Positions 25,758 through 33,519 are shown, counted from the first letter of the stretch. The stretch: 64,000 nt of DNA from Bacillus sp. ISL-37 (GCF_018613315.1 NZ_JAGGQL010000003.1:1-64000); one strand, 5' to 3'. The notes: generated by a model not told the origin, from the letters alone. Numbers and translations: made by a program.

Positions 25758-25943
25758 ATGTACGAATATAAATTTGTAGAGACTTCCCTGGGAGGAATTT
25801 TTTCTTCAGCAACACATAGGGAAACTATTAGTGAATATGCAGCTGAAGGGTGGAGATTAGTACAAGTATTACCCTTAGAGTACAATGGGAACGGAAAACC
25901 AAGGTCTTATGAAATCATCTTTGAAAGACTTATTCAGGATTAG
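25758..25943 (+). CDS. DUF4177 domain protein
   Basis: ATG 25758 is seven bases after GGAGGT (ATG 25755 also possible); 61 residues. MYEYKFVETSLGGIF and YAAEGWRLVQVLP are the signature of DUF4177, a short soluble domain widespread in Firmicutes, of unknown role. Single gene with a repeat copy following. Confidence 0.75.
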   Translation: MYEYKFVETSLGGIFSSATHRETISEYAAEGWRLVQVLPLEYNGNGKPRSYEIIFERLIQD

Positions 25944-25961
25944 CGTATTTAGAATGTATGG

Positions 25962-26030
25962 GGGTGTTGGTCCAGAAAGGATTGACGCTCTTTTTTTTAG
26001 AATTAGAGTGTAAGAACTAGTTAAGCAGCT
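25962..26030 (+). repeat. Dispersed hairpin-plus-tail element, copy 8
   Basis: GGGTGTTGGTCCAGAAAGGA then TTGACGCTCTTTTTTTT. The tail is partly decayed (AGAACTAGTTAAGCAGCT). Confidence 0.65.
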
Positions 26031-26096
26031 ATGTTTAAAAGGAACAATAGTATTATGGTAAAATATAACATGTGTGAGGTTATAAGGGGGGGACAT

Positions 26097-26558
26097 GTGA
26101 AGAAAATTGGATTTATTTTTATAGTTTTTTTTTTATTATTGGTTGGCTGTAATAGCAATTCATCAAATGAGCCAGTTAAAGAAGAAAAGAAAACAGATCA
26201 ATTCAGCTTGGTTATAGAGGGAGATAAGAAACTTTACCAAGAAGACGAAAACATACAAATTAGTGCTTACTTAAAATATATTGGTGAAAAAGATATAGAG
26301 TTTACTTCTGAACCTACAATCACAATCGTAATTAGAAATTATGAAGGTGGAAATGTAATTGAAGAAATTGACTTTAATGATATTAAAACAACTATGAAAA
26401 AAGAAGAAAAGTTTTCTCAAACATTAAATGGTATCTATCTTGAAGAAGGAAAATATGATGTATTTGTTCAGACTTCACCTTTCTCGGTTGATTCAAGTCA
26501 GTTCAGTTTAAGTACTGCACCAATTAATTTTGAAGTGAAAAATTATAGGGGATTTTAA
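26097..26558 (+). CDS. Hypothetical lipoprotein with beta-sandwich-like domain
   Basis: GTG 26097 follows GGGGGGGAC; the longer frame from 26031 is not used. 153 residues; signal peptide with lipobox LLVGC at about 18. The mature part (SLVIEGDKKLYQEDENIQIS then AYLKYIGEKDIEFTSEPTIT) has the strand spacing of an Ig- or BsuPI-like fold, but I cannot assign it firmly. Exposed on the membrane outer face. Confidence 0.65.
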   Translation: MKKIGFIFIVFFLLLVGCNSNSSNEPVKEEKKTDQFSLVIEGDKKLYQEDENIQISAYLKYIGEKDIEFTSEPTITIVIRNYEGGNVIEEIDFNDIKTTMKKEEKFSQTLNGIYLEEGKYDVFVQTSPFSVDSSQFSLSTAPINFEVKNYRGF

Positions 26559-26581
26559 ATTCATGATAGGGGACTGATTAG

Positions 26582-26725
26582 ATGGCTGATTTTTCAAAAG
26601 AACTGAATAGAAAAACTGAAGAGCATCCTATCCTCACAACTCTGTTCATTACGTTTTGGATTTGGCATGGATCCTATCGTCTGGGAATTAATGTTGGGGA
26701 GTTCAATGCAAATTTTAACAATTAA
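26582..26725 (+). CDS. Small protein (47 aa), possibly membrane-associated
   Basis: ATG 26582 follows GGGGACTGATTAG, 23 bases after the lipoprotein stop. The product is MADFSKELNRKTEEHPILTT then LFITFWIWHGSYRLGINV. One weak hydrophobic segment. No family recognised. Confidence 0.45.
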   Translation: MADFSKELNRKTEEHPILTTLFITFWIWHGSYRLGINVGEFNANFNN

Positions 26726-26731
26726 ACTTAA

Positions 26732-26800
26732 AGTGCGTTGACCTAGAAGGATTGATGCCTTTTTCTCGTTGAAACGTTTGAATCAATGAGAAGTTAAGTT
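26732..26800 (+). repeat. Dispersed hairpin-plus-tail element, copy 9
   Basis: AGTGCGTTGACCTAGAAGGA then TTGATGCCTTTTTC, with GTTGAAACG as tail remnant. Confidence 0.6.
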
Positions 26801-26820
26801 GCATTATTGGGAGGTACAAA

Positions 26821-27012
26821 ATGAAACTTAAGTTGAGTTGGTTATTTTACACTTTATCTATTATCGGTGTAGTAGCTGTTACTTTGGCATTTTTCAATAT
26901 TGGAAGAGAATTTTTTGATAGTAATAAAAGTTGGTTTTTGGCATCCCTATGGATTGGTTTGATCGGTAATTCAATTTTAAAAAGGAGTAAAAAGAAACAA
27001 AGCACAAACTAG
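26821..27012 (+). CDS. Small membrane protein (63 aa)
   Basis: GGGAGGTACAAA precedes the ATG. Two helices (WLFYTLSIIGVVAVTLAFFN; WFLASLWIGLIGNSIL) and a lysine-rich C-terminus. Unrecognised. Confidence 0.55.
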   Translation: MKLKLSWLFYTLSIIGVVAVTLAFFNIGREFFDSNKSWFLASLWIGLIGNSILKRSKKKQSTN

Positions 27013-27031
27013 TGAGTTAGGGCAATATTAA

Positions 27032-27072
27032 AGCTCCGGCTTTTGCACATCTTTACGTACAAAAGCCGGAAG
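27032..27072. terminator. Bidirectional hairpin between convergent genes
   Basis: CTCCGGCTTTTG and CAAAAGCCGGAAG form a perfect 10-bp GC-rich core stem. It lies between the 26821 gene and the convergent arr gene. Confidence 0.65.
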
Positions 27073-27136
27073 CGAAAACCAATTGAAAAGCAAATTGATT
27101 GGTTCTCTTAAGGCATTATCTTATAGATTTTAAAGA

Positions 27137-27553
27137 TTAATCGTATATTACAGCTTTTCCTTGTTCACGTAACTTTTTTAAGAATGTAAGCATATGATTT
27201 ATTTCTTCATCGCTATGTCTTTCCCATGAACTTAATTCTGCTACTATTTTTAAAGGAGATTTAGACCTGTAAGAACGTGTTGGGTTGCCAGGGAATTTTT
27301 TGTCAGTCAGGTTTGGATCATTTTCAAAATCACCTAATGGTTCTACAATGAAAATTCTTTCTTTGGATTTAGATGTTGCTAATTCAGCACCCCATTTAGC
27401 AGCATCCAATGTTGCAGTGAAGTATATATAGTTAGATTTTTTATCTTGGTAATTTGATAGGTGTTGTGGTTCTAATAAATCTCCAATTGTTAATTCGGCT
27501 TTAGTACCATGAAAAAAAGGCCCATGATCCAAGACATCTTTTTTGTCATTCAT
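27137..27553 (-). CDS. arr: NAD-dependent rifampin ADP-ribosyltransferase
   Basis: ATG 27553 is eight bases after AGAGGTGG; 138 residues, normal Arr length. The family signature is nearly complete: FFHGTKAELTIGDLL, YIYFTATLDAAKWGAELA, RIFIVEPLGDFENDPNLTDK then KFPGNPTRSYRS. Arr transfers ADP-ribose from NAD to the 23-hydroxyl of rifamycins, inactivating them; H of FHGTKA, Y of YFTAT and D of NDPN are the expected active-site residues. It is a single gene on the minus strand within an otherwise plus-strand accessory stretch, with no mobile-element genes next to it. Confidence 0.9.
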   Translation of the reverse strand: MNDKKDVLDHGPFFHGTKAELTIGDLLEPQHLSNYQDKKSNYIYFTATLDAAKWGAELATSKSKERIFIVEPLGDFENDPNLTDKKFPGNPTRSYRSKSPLKIVAELSSWERHSDEEINHMLTFLKKLREQGKAVIYD

Positions 27554-27559
27554 ATTCAT

Positions 27560-27780
27560 TCCACCTCTTAAATTTTTAGATTTGTGAATACCAGTATATT
27601 ATTGGAATTACTAAAAGAGTAGTCTATAAATAATTTATAAATAGTTGTATAATGTAAGTAGAGAGAATGATTTGAACGCTATTTTCTATTATGTATGCAT
27701 TGATTTTGCATTACTATTTTGGGTTATTGCGGATTTTCGGACAACATATGGTTCTATACATATAAAGTGATATTAAGAAA
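27560..27780. other. Intergenic stretch upstream of arr
   Basis: A+T-rich sequence with no gene seen. The arr promoter should lie here, on the minus strand; I could not fix its boxes. Confidence 0.4.
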
Positions 27781-27782
27781 TA

Positions 27783-27852
27783 GGGTGCGTTAATCCAGGA
27801 AGGATTAACCGCCTTTTTTATTGAATTCCATAGTAAACAAACGACGCAGGAA
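27783..27852 (+). repeat. Dispersed hairpin-plus-tail element, copy 10
   Basis: GGGTGCGTTAATCCAGGAAG then GATTAACCGCCTTTTTT: perfect GCGTTAATCC/GGATTAACCGC arms. Tail TTGAATTCCATAGTAAACAA then ACGACGCAGG. Confidence 0.8.
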
Positions 27853-27902
27853 TGTAGAATATGGAGAGTGAAATAAGGATCTGACCTTTAAGGAGGCTTA
27901 AT

Positions 27903-28091
27903 ATGGAATTTTTATACGTCTTAATTTTTTTATTTATTTTTTATTTCATTATCAAAACAGCCGTTACAAAAGGTATAGATGATTCAAGAGCAATCAAAGT
28001 TTTGAAAAAAGAGATTAAACAGTTAAAAAGGCAGATGTCAGAAGAACAAAACGGGGAAGAATCTGAGCACATCATAAATACGAAAGCGTAA
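27903..28091 (+). CDS. Small membrane protein with coiled-coil tail
   Basis: AAGGAGGCTTAAT precedes the ATG; 62 residues. One N-terminal helix (LYVLIFLFIFYFIIKTAV) then a charged heptad-like region (IKVLKKEIKQLKRQMSEEQN). Unrecognised. Confidence 0.55.
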   Translation: MEFLYVLIFLFIFYFIIKTAVTKGIDDSRAIKVLKKEIKQLKRQMSEEQNGEESEHIINTKA

Positions 28092-28195
28092 ACGGTATAA
28101 TAAAGCTAATTCTGTGAAGAAATACACTTAAACATCCAGCACCTTTTCCTTTATAAGATTGCTTATTTTTTTGAAATGGAAAATAATAAGTTGGA

Positions 28196-28228
28196 GTGCC
28201 CAAACTGATGTAAGTTTGGGCACCTATA
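28196..28228. terminator. Hairpin between convergent genes
   Basis: GTGCCCAAACT and AGTTTGGGCAC form a perfect 11-bp stem around GATGTA. Confidence 0.7.
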
Positions 28229-28280
28229 GGAATTACACCATAAAAGGGTACTGCAGGAATTTTGGTTTCACTGTTCCAAA

Positions 28281-28922
28281 CTATTTCTTAAACTTCTCCG
28301 GGAACTGTTTTACAACTGCATCTGAAATGGCATCGGACATCATGATGATATGAGTCAAGCCGTCATCAATTGAGACAATTCTTGCTTGCCAATCTTTTTT
28401 CAAGCTTGCATTTAGGTCATCTGCTACCATTTCCAGGTGAGTATACAGTAACTTTTTTACATCTTCGTTTTTTAGATTTGGGTTTGCTTTGCTGAGGAAG
28501 GCGGCGATATCGTCAGCGTTTCTATACCATTCTTTGTTTAGCTGGTCTAACTTTGCTTTATCTCCACTTTTGGCTGCTTCCACAATGCCGCCGGCAATAA
28601 CGATATGCTCCTTAAGCAAGTCTGTAAGTTTGTTTCCGGCTGCCTCTCCGTATACCGGTTTGATTGAGTTTCCGATATCCTCCTGGTTTCTCAGCAGCCT
28701 CTCAAGCACATCTTTTTGATCCTCCGCACCTGCTGTCGTGGCACTGGTGATATAGTTGCTTGTCCACAATAAATGGTCCACCCACAGTCTGCGGAAGTCA
28801 TTTTCGAACTTCACCTCAGATTGGGAAATACATTTATGATGTGGTTTAGCGTAGGCAGGTGGTGATCCGGCCATATTCATCGACAAAAATAAAATAAAAC
28901 CCATCAACAATAATTTTTTCAT
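28281..28922 (-). CDS. Secreted helical protein of unknown function
   Basis: ATG 28922 follows AAGGAG; the longer frame from 28961 is not used. 213 residues. Signal peptide (KKLLLMGFILFLSMNMAGS) with cleavage near AYA-KP. The mature part is almost all helix (WVDHLLWTSNYITSATTAGA; LLKEHIVIAGGIVEAAKSGD; AAFLSKANPNL). A conserved Bacillus secreted family, but I cannot name its role. Confidence 0.7.
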   Translation of the reverse strand: MKKLLLMGFILFLSMNMAGSPPAYAKPHHKCISQSEVKFENDFRRLWVDHLLWTSNYITSATTAGAEDQKDVLERLLRNQEDIGNSIKPVYGEAAGNKLTDLLKEHIVIAGGIVEAAKSGDKAKLDQLNKEWYRNADDIAAFLSKANPNLKNEDVKKLLYTHLEMVADDLNASLKKDWQARIVSIDDGLTHIIMMSDAISDAVVKQFPEKFKK

Positions 28923-29033
28923 GCTGCACATTCTCCTTCGCAGGTTAATAACATCCTCCATTATTATTAATACATAGCATTTCTTTTATCCAAAACTGCA
29001 AAATAAATAGACCGCCAAATGGCGGCCACTAAG

Positions 29034-29906
29034 CTATTGCAATTTGCTTAAATCATAATACTGAACAGTTTTTCCATCGCGGTCGAACTGGATGATCAAT
29101 TTGTTCTTATTAAATTGATAGATGAATTGTCCGCAAGTCGCGCTTTCGTAGCAGGAGACAGTCTTGATTTGATTAGGGTATCCATATACATCAATAACCT
29201 GGGTTTTGTTTTTCGGAAGGGAGCTAAGTTTTAAATATTCCGGATAGACTTGCAGTCCAAATACGGAGCCATTCTCCATGTTAAAGTTCACGCGAACTCC
29301 TGCACCTTCGCCATTGTAATAGAGAGACCTGACATTCAACTGGTCTTCAGTTTTTACCGGCTTCCCGAATTGCTTTAGGAGCTGGCTGTATGTGGATCCA
29401 ATGTGTACGCCATGAACATGAAGATTGTTACTTGTTACAATGTAGGCATCTTTAATTCCGTTTTTGCGCAATAAATCTTTTTGCTTCTCCGCATTTGCCT
29501 TTTTTGAAAAGACACCAGCCTGGATACGGTAATAAGTTTTATCGTTAATGACTTTTGTAATGACCGTAGCTTCAATTCCTTTCTTTTTCAGATTAGCGAT
29601 TTGCTTCGTTGCATTGTCTTTCTTGGAAAAAGAACCTCCAACAACTGCATACATCGGTTGCGATTCTGTCACGCCAGGGAGCAGCAGTTTTTGGCCAATA
29701 TAGATGGTATTGTTCTTTAATCCGTTGAAATCCTTCAACTCCTGGACAGTCAGGTTGTGTTTCTTTGAAATACTGTATAGTGTATCACCTTTTTTAACAG
29801 TAAGAGAATGATCATCTGCATAACCAAACCCGTTAGCAAAAAAGAGTAATGAAATCATCAACAATATACTCAACCCGAGCTGCATGAAACGTTTTATTTT
29901 CTTCAT
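29034..29906 (-). CDS. Secreted LysM- and SPOR-domain protein
   Basis: 290 residues. Signal peptide to about 30 (ANGFGYA-DD). LysM domain about 34-77 (LTVKKGDTLYSISKKHNLTV...NTIYIGQKLLLPG). SPOR domain about 83-160 (MYAVVGGSFSKKDNATKQIA; YYRIQAGVFSKKANAEKQ). The C-terminal ~130 residues (HVHGVHIGSTYSQLLKQFGK...) form a further domain with a Cys pair. LysM binds peptidoglycan glycan and SPOR binds denuded strands, so it is expected at the cell wall. Single gene. Confidence 0.8.
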   Translation of the reverse strand: MKKIKRFMQLGLSILLMISLLFFANGFGYADDHSLTVKKGDTLYSISKKHNLTVQELKDFNGLKNNTIYIGQKLLLPGVTESQPMYAVVGGSFSKKDNATKQIANLKKKGIEATVITKVINDKTYYRIQAGVFSKKANAEKQKDLLRKNGIKDAYIVTSNNLHVHGVHIGSTYSQLLKQFGKPVKTEDQLNVRSLYYNGEGAGVRVNFNMENGSVFGLQVYPEYLKLSSLPKNKTQVIDVYGYPNQIKTVSCYESATCGQFIYQFNKNKLIIQFDRDGKTVQYYDLSKLQ

Positions 29907-30024
29907 TTTTTATCACCTCAAATAGTTTGACGAGAAGATGTGAGCAGAGTTTCGAAGGGATGAGCCTATTTTTACATGGTGGAAAAAATGGGTGGTGAAA
30001 AGGGGGGAGCCCTTGAAACTACCA

Positions 30025-30121
30025 TTGACATTCCTAACTGTAAAGTTTAATATTACAGTATCGGTATTTTTATATCTAAAAAGATTCTATTGTTGTTTAT
30101 CTGTAATTTTTATTTTTACAG
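30025..30121 (+). promoter_or_regulatory. SigA promoter with two CTGTAA-N9-TTACAG operators
   Basis: TTGACA (30025-30030) and TAATAT (30048-30053) are 17 bp apart, a near-consensus SigA promoter. The inverted repeat CTGTAA-N9-TTACAG (30038-30058) overlaps the spacer and -10 box. A second copy with the same 9-base spacer lies at 30101-30121, just before the RBS. Both would place a dimeric repressor over the promoter and early transcript of the spx paralogue; the adjacent Rrf2 gene is the obvious candidate. Confidence 0.75.
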
Positions 30122-30144
30122 TTAGACGGAGGAGCTGTTGATTA

Positions 30145-30540
30145 ATGGTTACTTTATATATCACATCAAGCTGTGCGTCTTGCCGGAAAGCAAAGGCCTG
30201 GCTTCAAGAACATCAGATTGATTTTATCGAAAGAAACATCGTATCTGAGCCACTTACTGTTGATGAAATCAAATCGATTCTTCGATTGACCGAGGATGGA
30301 ACAGAAGAGATTATTTCGACGAACTCAAAAACCTATAAGCAGCTGGATATGGATATTGACTCTCTTCCGCTGAATCAACTATATGAACTCATCAGAAGAA
30401 ATCCGCAAATGCTGCGCCGCCCGATTATCCATGACCATAAACGGCTGCAGGTTGGCTACAATGAAGAAGAGATTCGCAGCTTCTTGCCGCGCAAGCTACG
30501 TACATTCACTGGCTTAGAGTGGGATAGGATGGCGAACTAG
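30145..30540 (+). CDS. spxA2: Spx-family transcriptional regulator (SpxA2-like)
   Basis: 131 residues, standard ArsC/Spx length. The redox CxxC is C10-A-S-C13 in [55 protein letters not shown] and FLPRKLRTF are typical. Spx proteins bind the alpha-CTD of RNA polymerase to switch transcription under thiol stress. The gene is followed by an Rrf2 regulator, the same order as the spxA2-saiR pair of Bacillus anthracis (from memory). GGAGG lies before the ATG. The C-terminal tail differs from Spx of B. subtilis, so it is a paralogue. Confidence 0.85.
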   Translation: MVTLYITSSCASCRKAKAWLQEHQIDFIERNIVSEPLTVDEIKSILRLTEDGTEEIISTNSKTYKQLDMDIDSLPLNQLYELIRRNPQMLRRPIIHDHKRLQVGYNEEEIRSFLPRKLRTFTGLEWDRMAN

Positions 30541-30584
30541 TAGCTTTTGCTTTCAATTGGACTGGATGAAAGGTAATATATAGC

Positions 30585-30599
30585 GTAACAAATTGTTAC
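30585..30599 (+). promoter_or_regulatory. Palindrome upstream of the Rrf2 gene
   Basis: GTAACAAATTGTTAC is a perfect 6-3-6 palindrome 20 bases before the Rrf2 ATG. It differs from the CTGTAA-N9-TTACAG sites, so it may serve a different regulator. Confidence 0.45.
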
Positions 30600-30618
30600 T
30601 TTTGTTAGGAGGCAGGCA

Positions 30619-31041
30619 ATGAACAGCGATTTTACCCTGGCCATTCATAGTTTAACCCTGCTTGCACTGCAGCCGGACAGAATGTCGACAAGCGAAGCCA
30701 TCTCAGAGAGTGCAGGGGTTCATCCCGTGCGGATCCGCAAAGTGCTGGGCTTGTTAAAAAAGCATGGTTTTATTAAGTCAAAAGAAGGAACCGGCGGCGG
30801 CTTCATTTTTGCGCTCGATTTAAATGAAGTTAACCTCTGGGATATATATAAGCTGACCTCCGAAGGTGCACTGCAGCCAAAGTGTCCTGACTCTAATGAA
30901 AAATGCGTGGTCGGCGCGAATATGCACAAGGTCCTGTTTGCTATTTTTCTCGGTGCCGAAGAACACTTGGGAGAATATTTGAAGCATTATTCGATTAAAG
31001 AAATAGTGGATCTGGTAAAAGAAACGAACTGTTGTGACTAA
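30619..31041 (+). CDS. saiR: Rrf2-family repressor (SaiR-like)
   Basis: 140 residues. Winged-helix core with STSEAISESAGVHPVRIRKV then LGLLKKHGFIKSKEGTGGGF, the Rrf2 signature. Two cysteines six residues apart (CPDSNEKC) and a CC near the C-terminus could sense thiol stress, but the three-Cys Fe-S pattern of NsrR/IscR is absent. It lies directly after the Spx paralogue, 78 bases apart. AGGAGG precedes the ATG. Likely represses the CTGTAA-N9-TTACAG sites at 30038, 30101 and 31068. Confidence 0.8.
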   Translation: MNSDFTLAIHSLTLLALQPDRMSTSEAISESAGVHPVRIRKVLGLLKKHGFIKSKEGTGGGFIFALDLNEVNLWDIYKLTSEGALQPKCPDSNEKCVVGANMHKVLFAIFLGAEEHLGEYLKHYSIKEIVDLVKETNCCD

Positions 31042-31067
31042 GGAGTCCACGACTTCTTAGCTGGTAA

Positions 31068-31088
31068 ATGTAATGAAAAATATTACAG
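31068..31088 (+). promoter_or_regulatory. Third copy of the Spx-type operator
   Basis: ATGTAA-N9-TTACAG matches the two spx operators in all but the first base and has the same 9-base spacer. It lies 24 bases before the IDEAL-domain gene. Confidence 0.6.
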
Positions 31089-31111
31089 ATTAAATGAATG
31101 AGGTGACTTAT

Positions 31112-31444
31112 ATGTTTTCCAATAATAATAGTATTTTAAGAGTAGGCGATTGGATCAAAGGGAAATCCCGGGATGGAGAATTATTCATCGGATATATAGA
31201 GTCACTTGAGATACTGGATGAAAAGGTTAATGCAACGATTACATCAAGTGATGACGAATCCATGGTTGGCAAAACCATTCCGATTTCTACAAATGAAGTC
31301 AAAAAACTGCCTGATCCGAAGGTGAAAAACAAAGAACAAATTCAATACCTTATTGACCTCGCGCTAGCCACTGGCGATGAGGAATGGTTCCTGGAGCTTT
31401 CTGGAAAGCTTAATTCCATGAGGGAACTAGTCAAGGGTGTGTAA
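31112..31444 (+). CDS. IDEAL-domain protein
   Basis: ATG 31112 follows GAGGTGACTTAT; 110 residues. An N-terminal SH3-like part (ILRVGDWIKGKSRDGELFIG; GKTIPISTNEVKKL) is followed by the C-terminal IDEAL motif (IQYLIDLALATGDEEWFLEL). IDEAL occurs in several small Bacillus proteins and near the ComK C-terminus. The operator upstream links it to the Spx/Rrf2 pair. Function unknown. Confidence 0.75.
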   Translation: MFSNNNSILRVGDWIKGKSRDGELFIGYIESLEILDEKVNATITSSDDESMVGKTIPISTNEVKKLPDPKVKNKEQIQYLIDLALATGDEEWFLELSGKLNSMRELVKGV

Positions 31445-31450
31445 AAAATA

Positions 31451-31489
31451 AAGACGGTCCTTCCTATATAATGGAGGACCGTCTTTTTG
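31451..31489. terminator. Bidirectional terminator
   Basis: AAGACGGTCCTTC and GGAGGACCGTCTT with TTTT after; minus strand also ends in T-run. Serves the convergent IDEAL and L,D-transpeptidase genes. Confidence 0.8.
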
Positions 31490-32239
31490 CTATTTCATTC
31501 CAAGTGCCTTTTGGGTGGCTGGCCCGGCGACACCGTCCACCTTGAGCTTATTCGCTTTTTGGAATTTCTTTACGGCGGCTTCTGTAGCAGGCCCGAAAAC
31601 TCCGTCGATTCCCTTTGTGCTGTACCCTTTATTCGTCAACGCTTGTTGCAGCTGCTTCACCTCTGCTCCGCGCATGCCTTTTTTGAGGACAGTGCTTGTT
31701 GGTGCAGCGATGACTGGTACTGCAGCCTGGCCTGTAACCTTATATCCGTTAGCGGATGCGATCGCGTTAAAGGACTTTTTAGAAGTAGTGATGACAACAG
31801 GAGTATTGACTTTTACCTGATCATAAAGCCACTGAACCTCGTTATCATACATACGCACGCAACCAGCACTTACATATCCGCCGATTGATTTAGGATTATT
31901 GTTTCCATGGATGGCATACGTTGTTCCCCATGTTCCTCTCGCATTTATGCCGAGCCATCTGTCGCCAAGCGGGTTTTTTGGGTCACCACCTGGGATATTC
32001 CCGCTATAATAAGGGCGATTCTTGATTTTGTTAACGACTTTGAACTTGCCCTCTGGCGTATAAGAAGCTTTCCGGCCAGTTCCCACCTTAAACGTTTTTA
32101 CCAGTTTATTATTTTTGTAATAAGCCAGTTGATTGTTAGACTTATTGATGATAATCATGTCCCCGCCAGCAGCCTCTGCAGGTGCCTCAAAGAACAACAG
32201 CGACAATAAAAGCATCATCGAAACCAGCAACTTTTTCAT
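31490..32239 (-). CDS. L,D-transpeptidase (YkuD) with peptidoglycan-binding domain
   Basis: ATG 32239 follows AAGGGGG; the extension to 32296 is not used. 249 residues. Signal peptide (KKLLVSMMLLLSLLFFEAPA). YkuD domain about 26-160 with the catalytic IHGNNNPKSIGGYVSAGCVR (His and Cys). C-terminal PG_binding_1 domain (VKQLQQALTNKGYSTKGIDG; GVAGPATQKALGMK). Forms or modifies 3-3 cross-links in the wall; beta-lactam-insensitive. Secreted. Confidence 0.9.
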   Translation of the reverse strand: MKKLLVSMMLLLSLLFFEAPAEAAGGDMIIINKSNNQLAYYKNNKLVKTFKVGTGRKASYTPEGKFKVVNKIKNRPYYSGNIPGGDPKNPLGDRWLGINARGTWGTTYAIHGNNNPKSIGGYVSAGCVRMYDNEVQWLYDQVKVNTPVVITTSKKSFNAIASANGYKVTGQAAVPVIAAPTSTVLKKGMRGAEVKQLQQALTNKGYSTKGIDGVFGPATEAAVKKFQKANKLKVDGVAGPATQKALGMK

Positions 32240-32489
32240 TTCCATCCCCCTTGATTTCAATTGCAGGCCTATCTTCCAGAAATGGTCTACGGGCATGCAA
32301 TTTTCAAAAAAATATTTTCACTCTTATAAACGGTTTTTTATCATAAAAGTTACATATTTTACCGTTATATGGAAAGTAAATCGCATGACAAAAAAATCGA
32401 TTTATTTGTCGTTTTATGGAGGTTTTTTGAAGAAATACGATTCAACTTCTGTAAATCTTCCCATAATGGGTAAGGAAGGAGTGGGAGTG

Positions 32490-33182
32490 TTGAATCATTA
32501 TTTATCAATTGCAGTAGAATTGGCGAGTGGATTTGTATTTCTTTTTATCATGACAAAATTGCAAGGGAAAACGCAGTTCTCTCAGATTACGCCGTTTGAC
32601 TTTATTTCGGCAATCATCCTTGGTGAGCTTGTAGGAAATGCCATTTATGACCATGAGGTTAAGATAGGTGAAATCGCCTTTGCCGTGACCTTGTGGGGTG
32701 TGCTTGTTTATGTTACAGAGACGGTTACGCAAAAGTTCCTCGGTTCTCGAAAGCTGCTCGAGGGCGAACCAAACATTGTAATCCGCAAAGGAAAGATTAA
32801 ATTCGAAGCCTTGAAAAAAGCAAAGCTGGATATCAATCAGCTTCAGAGTCTTGTTAGACAGCAAGGCTACTTTTCACTACGCGAAGTAGAATACGCGATC
32901 ATCGAAACGAATGGAATGGTCAGTGTCCTGCCAAAAGCAGATTATGACACACCTAAAAATAGCGATATGAAAATCAAAGCAGCCGACCCAAGCTTGCCAA
33001 TTAACATGATCCTTGACGGGGAAGTGGTTCGCGAAAACTTAAAAGAAGCCGGGTTCGATGAGCAGTGGCTGAAAAATGAATTAGAGAAGCAAAAAATCCA
33101 CCATTTTGAAGACGTGATATTTGCGGAGTGGATGGAGAATGAACCGCTTTTTGTGCTGGAATATGAGAAGAAGGCGAACTGA
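32490..33182 (+). CDS. DUF421 membrane protein (YetF/YrbG-type)
   Basis: TTG 32490 with AAGGAAGGAG upstream is chosen; the open frame from 32133 extends across the neighbour gene and is not believed. 230 residues. Three N-terminal helices (IAVELASGFVFLFIMTKLQG; DFISAIILGELVGNAIYD; IAFAVTLWGVLVYVTETV) and a cytosolic DUF421 domain with VIRKGKIKFEALKKAKLDIN and LREVEYAIIETNGMVSVLPK. Found in spore-formers, often linked to germination or sporulation; role unproven. Confidence 0.85.
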   Translation: MNHYLSIAVELASGFVFLFIMTKLQGKTQFSQITPFDFISAIILGELVGNAIYDHEVKIGEIAFAVTLWGVLVYVTETVTQKFLGSRKLLEGEPNIVIRKGKIKFEALKKAKLDINQLQSLVRQQGYFSLREVEYAIIETNGMVSVLPKADYDTPKNSDMKIKAADPSLPINMILDGEVVRENLKEAGFDEQWLKNELEKQKIHHFEDVIFAEWMENEPLFVLEYEKKAN

Positions 33183-33250
33183 GCAGTAGCTGAGTCAGGC
33201 ACTTGTTGAGTCAGCTTTCTTTTACTCTCTAATTGATTTCGCGAGTAGGC

Positions 33251-33475
33251 CAACGGGGATTAATTTATGTTCAACCGGGATTAAAAATGGGTCAATGGGG
33301 ATTAAATCGTGTTCAACGGGGATTAATAGAGGAGTAACAGGGATAAAGTTGACCTAACCGTTAAAAAATCTTCTGCAACCGTTAAATTATTTCCGCTAAC
33401 CGTATAATTAGATGAGCCAACCGAAGAATTATTGATACCAACCGTTAAATTTCGAATAATTAACTGTAAAAACAC
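33251..33475. repeat. Tandem array, eleven units with a 21-bp period
   Basis: A YAAC motif recurs at 33251, 33272, 33293, 33314, 33335, 33355, 33376, 33397, 33418, 33439 and 33461: steps of 21 with single-base slips. The first five units read CAACGGGGATTAA or similar, the later ones CAACCGTTAAAT. The eight bases between motifs are not conserved. It is in intergenic space between the DUF421 and PAS-STAS genes. Confidence 0.85.
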
Positions 33476-33476
33476 A

Positions 33477-33519
33477 AAAAAGCTGAACCTATGAATGAAA
33501 ATTAGGTTCGGCTTTTTGC
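33477..33519 (+). terminator. Hairpin terminator
   Basis: AAAAAGCTGAACCTA and TAGGTTCGGCTTTTT, with T-run. The same GCTGAACC stem is used at 37461 and 52193. Confidence 0.7.

Noticed and set aside
32133-32489. Long N-terminal extension of the DUF421 protein
   Set aside because: It would overlap the divergent L,D-transpeptidase gene, is not membrane-like, and TTG 32490 has a strong RBS and the expected N-terminus.
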